From positions 23,799,246 through 23,863,245 of the forward strand of contig CM034238.1 in the NCBI GenBank assembly GCA_019916065.1: a stretch of 64,000 nucleotides of DNA. The letters are read 5' to 3'. The position numbers were made by a program, and so were the translations under genes. Of the stretch, positions 58,989 through 64,000 are shown piece by piece. The first letter of the stretch is position 1; the number at the start of each line of letters is the position of its first letter. The notes beneath the pieces are model-generated. The model was given only the letters and a program-made list of their open reading frames with translations. It was not told where the DNA came from and did not search any database. The DNA is from Vitellaria paradoxa (lineage: Eukaryota; Streptophyta; Magnoliopsida; Ericales; Sapotaceae).

Positions 58989-59224
58989 TGTTAAGTTTGG
59001 TATTATATATAGTTAGTATTATATTTAGAATCTTGTAATTTATGGATTCCTTATTATGTATCATACCATAATTAGGATTACTATCCATATCATACTAGGA
59101 TTAGGGTTATTGTCCTATCCATATCATAGTAGGATTAGGGTTATTGTCCCGCTTATATAAGGGACCTTGTATCTTGTATACAATATACATCAATAAACAA
59201 GAATTCTTTTCTTTTCTTCTAACA
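58989..59224 (+). repeat. Copia 3' LTR
   Basis: 236 bp from TGTTAAG to CTAACA, matching the 5' LTR base for base on visual comparison, with the same 34-bp tandem repeat and TATA box. Confidence 0.97.
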
Positions 59225-59229
59225 CTATA

Positions 59230-60023
59230 CATAATCCCCCCCCTTTCTCTTTTCTATTACCTCAAGAGAGTCTCCGATAGTTAAAACTATCTTATCTTCC
59301 AAATTACAGAGAAATATATATATACATATATATATTTTTTAAGGAAGGATGTTTCCCCTTTACAAGGAATTTCGATGGTGACAATATACGCCGTTTTATT
59401 TTAATAACACTGATAAGAATATTTTTCTCAAAACACGTCATAAAATTAATTTCACAAAAGCCCCATTTGGCATCATAAACCTTATAAATCTCTATAAATC
59501 TTCAACAACCCCTCTACCTCTAATTTGTCCGCCATTACAAATTTCAAAAAATTTCAATATTTTGCTAAAAAATTAAAAAATTTGTAAGTAAGTTAATCGA
59601 ATGTGTAAATTTTTTATACAATTATATTTTTCATGTCGAAAACTTTCAAACAAGTACCATTGTCGCTATTTTTTGTGAATTTTTTTGGATCCGTGGGAAC
59701 GGATTTAAAAAATCATTCTTACGGTTTGTTACTTTTCATAAAAAAAAAAGATGCCAAAATCAACTCTAAACCATATTTTATCTCAATTTTTCTTATTTTT
59801 TCTTATTCTAAACGGGCTAAAATATAGATCAAATCAATTAATTATACATAAATACCGAATTAAGAGTTCCAAAATCAATCTCACTTTCTCGCTCTAAAAA
59901 TTATTCGGATGAAAGTGAAAGATGAAACGGGCTACAGAGGTCACAACCCCCATACTAATGCGGCGGAACCATGAACTTTCTGACCCAAAATTTAACGAGG
60001 GGGCCCCAGGGGAACACTATTAA
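59230..60023. other. Intergenic DNA, no gene seen
   Basis: Contains the 21-bp partner (59290-59310) of the repeat at 53841-53861 and AT-rich sequence with a CATTTGG-type MITE-like start near 59462. Nothing coding. Confidence 0.5.
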
Positions 60024-60148
60024 TGCATGCACACTCTGCTCTTGGCTCTACCATGGACTTTTTTTTTGTTCTGCGGATGGTTGAGGAAATATTTCTGTAA
60101 TTGCCGCTGGAAAGAAAATATTTCGAAGAGTACTGTTAATGAGAAACT

Positions 60149-60281
60149 GCGGTATGATACCGCGGTTATGGAGAGCTGTGCAATCGGCTGGAGATGAAGA
60201 CCCGCGGTTTGAGACCGCGATGCTATCACCTAAACCTTGCTGTCGGCTGGAGCAGATGAAGATCCGCGGTCTGAGACCGCG
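60149..60281. repeat. Three short GC palindromes, left arm
   Basis: GCGGTATGATACCGC (60149-60163, 7-bp stem), CGCGGTTTGAGACCGCG (60203-60219, 6-bp stem) and CGCGGTCTGAGACCGCG (60265-60281, 8-bp stem). The last two belong to units beginning CGGCTGGAG and GATGAAGA. Confidence 0.9.
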
Positions 60282-60989
60282 ATGTTAAAACGCAGCATGA
60301 AACCGAAGACCCGCGCCTGGATTTTCCTCGCTGGATTTTATTTCTTATCCTCGCTGGATTTTCCTTTTTTTCCTTGTTGTTTCTCACTATAACTAAATTG
60401 CCAGAGTGGGAGGGTAAATCAACCTCTTCCATTTTTCTCGTTTTCTTTCAACTATGTACCATATTTTGTTTCTTTCTGCAAGACAAGTGATATACAATTG
60501 ACTCTGAAAGAATTATTTATTGGATAAGGTAAAAGTTACAGACTTAGCTGGGGCCAAAATACCCGCTTCGTCAGTTGAAGACCAATCTTTGAGGGTGAGG
60601 AAAAACAATTTATGGAAGCTGTGAGGAAAAACAACATATGATTAATCTCATATGTTGTCATGTTAAAATATTTCTCAAAATTCACAACATTGCAAAATGT
60701 CCTCGACAAGGGTTAGTTTTGATAGAAAGGTACTTCAAAGAGAATGCATAAGCATCCGAAGATTATACCGATTTTTTGTTTTTCCCAAATATATTTATAC
60801 TATTGATGCTTTTAGCAGTGAAAACCACACTCAATCTCACTTGGTAACAAGTTCAGCTAGACAGGAGCTTTTGCCCAATATAATCATAATTTTGAGGCTA
60901 TACAGGAAAATAATTAAAACCCCCATTTCTTTAACAAACCAAAGAAAAGGGAGAACCAACTTTTAGTTCTGAGATGCTAGAAAATTTAG

Positions 60990-61395
60990 ATGATTTCACC
61001 AAGCAATGCCTTAGAGGAAAAATGGTGTAATATAACAACCAAGATTTGCCACTTCAGTGAGAGGTACTGTAACTACCGAAACGAGATGCAAGATGCTTTG
61101 AATTCAACAAATGAAACAAAGAATGATGCTGCTAATGCATTGATCAAGAGATACAAACAAGTGATAATCAATACATGGTTTTTACTTTTAATTTGTTTTC
61201 AGCCGCTCGTTGATTATCATTGCCTACCCTCATTTCATTTAGTCGGGAAAAAGGCAAGGGCTAAGTTGAGTTGGGCTTTTATTGATTGTCATTGTTTGAA
61301 TTCAGTTGCTATATGATGCTGTGGAGTTTGAAGAAAGTACTCGGATGATCGAGGATATATACAATGAGGCTCTTGCAATTTATCACGTGACGTAA
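60990..61395 (+). pseudogene. Gamma-clade RNA-dependent RNA polymerase C-terminal fragment
   Basis: Exon-like 60990-61160 encodes a stretch including FSERYCNYRNEMQDAL, NETKNDAANALIKRYKQ. It is followed by GT, a 145-bp AT-rich intron ending AATTCAG, and an exon at 61306-61395 encoding LLYDAVEFEESTRMIEDIYN then EALAIYHVT and a TAA stop. The joined reading, with a clean phase-0 junction, resembles the segment after the catalytic region of plant RDR3/4/5-type polymerases, where I recall a YKQxLYGAAExE...IYNEALAIYHVTYDYA pattern. The catalytic part is absent and the frame stops where the family would continue. A piece just upstream (ENLDDFTKQ, near 60978) is in another frame. So it is a truncated copy, probably inactive. 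Family assignment is from memory. Confidence 0.5.
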
Positions 61396-61540
61396 AGATG
61401 TCAAAAGTTCCAAAATCGGATTTAATAAACATGTGAAGTGTAATTTAATCTTTTTGTAATAGTAATTTCATATAAAAAGATAAATAAGTTTTCCTTTTTT
61501 TTTTTGTTTTTTTAACTTTTCATGGGTGAATGTCTATTAA

Positions 61541-61700
61541 GGAGTGTTTAGAGTAACAAAAAATAAGATAAAGTATGATAATTTGAGATAATTTTTGAAT
61601 TCGTAAATTCATATAGTAAGATTAAAAAAAGAATAACTTTTACATATTTTTAGAAATTTTTAAAATTTTTCAGTGTTTTTCATTTCAATAAATGCACCCT
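61541..61700. mobile_element. Degraded GTTTGG-type MITE
   Basis: GGAGTGTTTAGAGTAAC at 61541 and, inverted, AGGGTGCATTTATTG near 61700 look like eroded versions of the next element's ends. Interior wording is similar ('gagataattt', 'tttttagaaattttt'). Confidence 0.45.
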
Positions 61701-61707
61701 AAAATTA

Positions 61708-61875
61708 GGGTTTGTTTGGAGTAAGAAAAAATGAGATAAATTGAGATAAATTGTGGTTTGGGGAGAGTTCGTAATACGTGCAGTGAGAGAAAAAAGTTGA
61801 TGTGATATAAAGTTAACAGAGATTTATAGAGATTTTTAGAAATTTTCAACAAATTATTGCACACCAAACGGGCCC
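61708..61875. mobile_element. Tourist-like MITE with TTA duplication
   Basis: Ends read GGGTTTGTTTGGAG and, inverted, GGGCCCGTTTGGTG, with TTA directly outside both (61705-61707 and 61876-61878). This is the classic PIF/Harbinger-Tourist signature. 168 bp, noncoding. Confidence 0.75.
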
Positions 61876-61878
61876 TTA

Positions 61879-62628
61879 GTTAGTACTAGCTAGATGTCTA
61901 AGAATTTTTATAATATATTCAAACATATGGGATAAAAATTAATATACGTACAATATGTATTGTTTAAATATTAAAAAAGAAAAAAAATTCTTTCAAATAT
62001 ATACTCTGACAATAACAAAAATGCAAAACAATTTACTGTAGACTTAAAAAAAATGTAAAAAGAAAAAGTATAACACATGTTAGACTATCAAAGTTCACCA
62101 TGTGTTAATAAAAAAAAATCAATTGTTAACAGGGGCACAACTCTAACATTTTAATATATGTAAAAATAATATTTAATATTTAAAAAATTCAAACACTCTC
62201 AACAATAATAAAAATAAGTTACTACATACTTGTAAAGAAAAGTGCGAGGTTTGTAAATTTTTTAAATAAAAAATAAGAATAAAAACAAATCACAAATAAA
62301 GGGACGCATCAGACTTCGAACAACATCTAAAATTTTTAATGTAAAGTTAATATTTAATGTTTAACTACTAGGAAGAAATATATTTCTAAAATGATTTATT
62401 ATAAATTTATAAAAAATTAAAAAATTTCTCAATTCTTTTTTTAAAAAAAAGTAAATTATAAAAAAAAAAAAAGTAAAAACGAACACAGTACTTTTTTTTT
62501 TCGCTTGAAATATCTCTCCCCAACTCAAGAAATCTCTCCCCAAAATCAGGAGCCAGTCATCTGAAATCCCAAACAAGGAAGAACTGCGATTTGAGATCAC
62601 CTCCTATTTGGGATCAGCTGGAAAATGT
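61879..62628. other. AT-rich interior of the TIR unit
   Basis: No coding signal. The last 130 bp (from about 62500) have a direct pair of 'atctctcccca' (62511 and 62532) and the degenerate palindrome CTGCGATTTGAGATC (62585), continuing the arm style inward. Confidence 0.5.
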
Positions 62629-62662
62629 GGTTTCATGCTGCCTTTTGTCTAGGCGATAGCAT

Positions 62663-62786
62663 CGCGGTCAGACTGCGGGTCTTCATCTTCTCCGGCCGAC
62701 AGCATCTTTTTGCTTTCTTGATAGCATCGCGGTCTCACACCGCGGGTCTTCAGCTCCAGCCGATAGCATCGCGGTTTGAGACCGTG
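62663..62786. repeat. Short GC palindromes, right arm
   Basis: CGCGGTCAGACTGCG (62663-62677, one mismatch), CGCGGTCTCACACCGCG (62728-62744) and CGCGGTTTGAGACCGTG (62770-62786, one mismatch). Each is preceded by ATAGCAT on the plus strand. The first two run into GGGTCTTCA. Confidence 0.85.
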
Positions 62787-63033
62787 GTTTTTGGTTAGGA
62801 ACAACCACTATCTCAAATCGCGGTTTATCCTAAAAATCGCTGTTCCGTATCGCGCTTCTTCTGCCCACGAAACTCCATAATCGCTATTTGAAAACACGGT
62901 TTCTCATTAGCCGTATTTTCCGAAATTGTTTCTCCTCCGCCGTAATTACAAATTTTATTCTTAAAACATCTGTAAAACAACAAAAAAAGTCCTCTACCAT
63001 GCGTTGCCTGTGCTATTTACGTACTTGCATGCA

Positions 63034-64000
63034 GACTCTATGCTGTACTGAAATGACCCATCTGCCCGCACGCTATCTTATCCATCCAGAAATTCACTAC
63101 AGAGCGTAATATATATGCATATACATATATATATATATATATGTGCATGGAATCTTCCTGTAGGTCACTCAAATGGGATTGCAATTCCATTAGCTGTACC
63201 CAACAAAACAAATTGATTGCACGGTGTGTTCCCCCACCAAATGTAAGCCTCTTATAGAAGGATAAAAGAATGTAACGGATTTCTTAGTCGTTTAAATTTA
63301 TTTAAATTTGTTTAAATTTGTAAAAATTATAGTATTATAATTTATGTAATAAATAAAAAAAAATTGAATTTTAAAAGAACTTGTAAAGATTAATCGGAAA
63401 AAAAATATTCCTAGCAGAGCCAAATATTGCCTGGAATGAATTTTGTAACTTCTAAGGGACCGGTTAGATGCAACAAATAGGAGTTTTCATAAATAATACA
63501 CCCTTATAAGCTTTGATGTGATGTTTTTTGTTTGGTTTGGGAAATAAAATTTTTCCCATCTAAAAATTATCCTTTCTTAATCTTGGAAGAAAGTGTATTA
63601 TTTTTTGAGAGGATTTAAACTCTCCAAAAATTATCCCCCCCTTATATAGATTAAATTGGACCATTATACTCCTTCTCATCCCTCTTTCTCACCTACAAAA
63701 TGTATTTTATATTAAAAATAAATTCTTTTTTTAATGAAAAAATGTATTAAAAAATTATATTAATAAAAATAAAAAATATAATTTTTTTTCAAATAAGGGG
63801 TCGTGTGATTAAAAAAATATATTTTTTTCAAATTGGAGGTGATGTGATTTTAAGATAATAATATTATTTTTTAACAAATATAATAATATTAATTTTTAGC
63901 AAATTTATACAAAATTACACATATATTGATATTTTTTAAATAAGGAGAAAAAAAATAAACGACTAAAGAAGATTCGGATAAATTAAGATGTTATTATCTA
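63034..64000. other. Intergenic DNA to window end
   Basis: Contains an AT microsatellite at about 63122-63142, a probable small MITE near 63290-63410 with 'aaatttgtttaaatttg' words, and AT-rich low-complexity sequence. No gene. Confidence 0.5.

Larger units (their letters stand above)
53867..59229 (+). mobile_element. Complete copia retrotransposon with target-site duplication
   Basis: All expected parts are present in order: 5-bp target-site duplication CTATA (53867-53871), 236-bp 5' LTR, tRNA-Met primer site, leader, one gag-pol frame, purine tract, 236-bp 3' LTR and the second CTATA (59225-59229). By eye the two LTRs show no difference and the polyprotein has no stop or frameshift, so insertion is recent. 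I do not assign a lineage within copia. The element is the most GC-rich long stretch of the window. Confidence 0.97.
60024..63033. mobile_element. Palindrome-armed TIR unit carrying an RdRP fragment
   Basis: The left arm (60024-60304) and right arm (62629-63033) are inverted relatives. Reading the right arm backwards, both give TGCATGCA, GGACTTTTTTT, TGTAATT, TAATGAGAAAC, CGGCTGGAG-GATGAAGA and GCAGCATGAAACC in that order. Each arm carries several copies of a roughly 17-bp palindrome of the form CGCGGTYTGAGACCGCG. The right arm has extra units. Between the arms lie an RdRP-like gene fragment with an intron and two MITEs. No transposase was found and the outer ends and target duplication are unresolved. 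A non-autonomous, gene-capturing DNA transposon (MULE- or foldback-type) is the best guess. Confidence 0.6.

Overview
The window is nuclear DNA from an AT-rich flowering plant, almost certainly a eudicot. The evidence is an intact plant-specific zinc-finger homeodomain gene, a copia element with a plant initiator-tRNA-Met primer site, an Au-like SINE, an RTE-type LINE, Athila/Tat-like and chromovirus-like gypsy relics, and many small TIR elements with GTTTGG ends. The species cannot be named. Host coding content is very low: one complete gene (ZHD3/ZHD4-like, 23473-24345, + strand, intronless CDS) plus two host-gene fragments, a heavy-metal-associated (HMA) domain protein at 39203-39623 and a C-terminal piece of a probable gamma-clade RNA-dependent RNA polymerase at 60990-61395.

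Layout. 1-1437: right part of an Athila/Tat-like LTR. 1.4-22 kb: AT-rich intergenic DNA with MITEs, a SINE with a perfect 16-bp target-site duplication, and a decayed copia LTR plus leader. 22.2-24.6 kb: the homeodomain gene behind a CT-rich leader. 24.6-34.4 kb: old repeats, including chromovirus-type LTR pieces. 34.5-38.1 kb: LTR, primer site and a gag-like frame of a second Athila/Tat-like element related to the one at position 1. 38.3-44.4 kb: scrambled gypsy pieces, including a head-to-head junction of two lineages, and the HMA fragment. 44.5-52.4 kb: a complex repeat with direct copies and a roughly 1.07-kb-armed inverted repeat, one arm split by a 5'-truncated RTE LINE. 53.9-59.2 kb: a structurally complete copia element with LTRs identical by eye, a 5-bp target-site duplication and one uninterrupted 1402-codon polyprotein. 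60.0-63.0 kb: two long inverted arms full of short GC-rich palindromes, enclosing the RdRP fragment.

The most unusual structures are the palindrome-armed unit at 60.0-63.0 kb carrying an RNA-silencing gene fragment, the foldback array at 45.6-52.4 kb with TATA-like boxes pointing inward, and duplicated hairpin words upstream of the TATA box in separate LTR families. Stop codons in several TE relics are mostly explained by C-to-T or G-to-A change, as expected of methylated, silenced DNA, while the copia polyprotein has none. No operon-like logic applies; the host genes are independent of each other.
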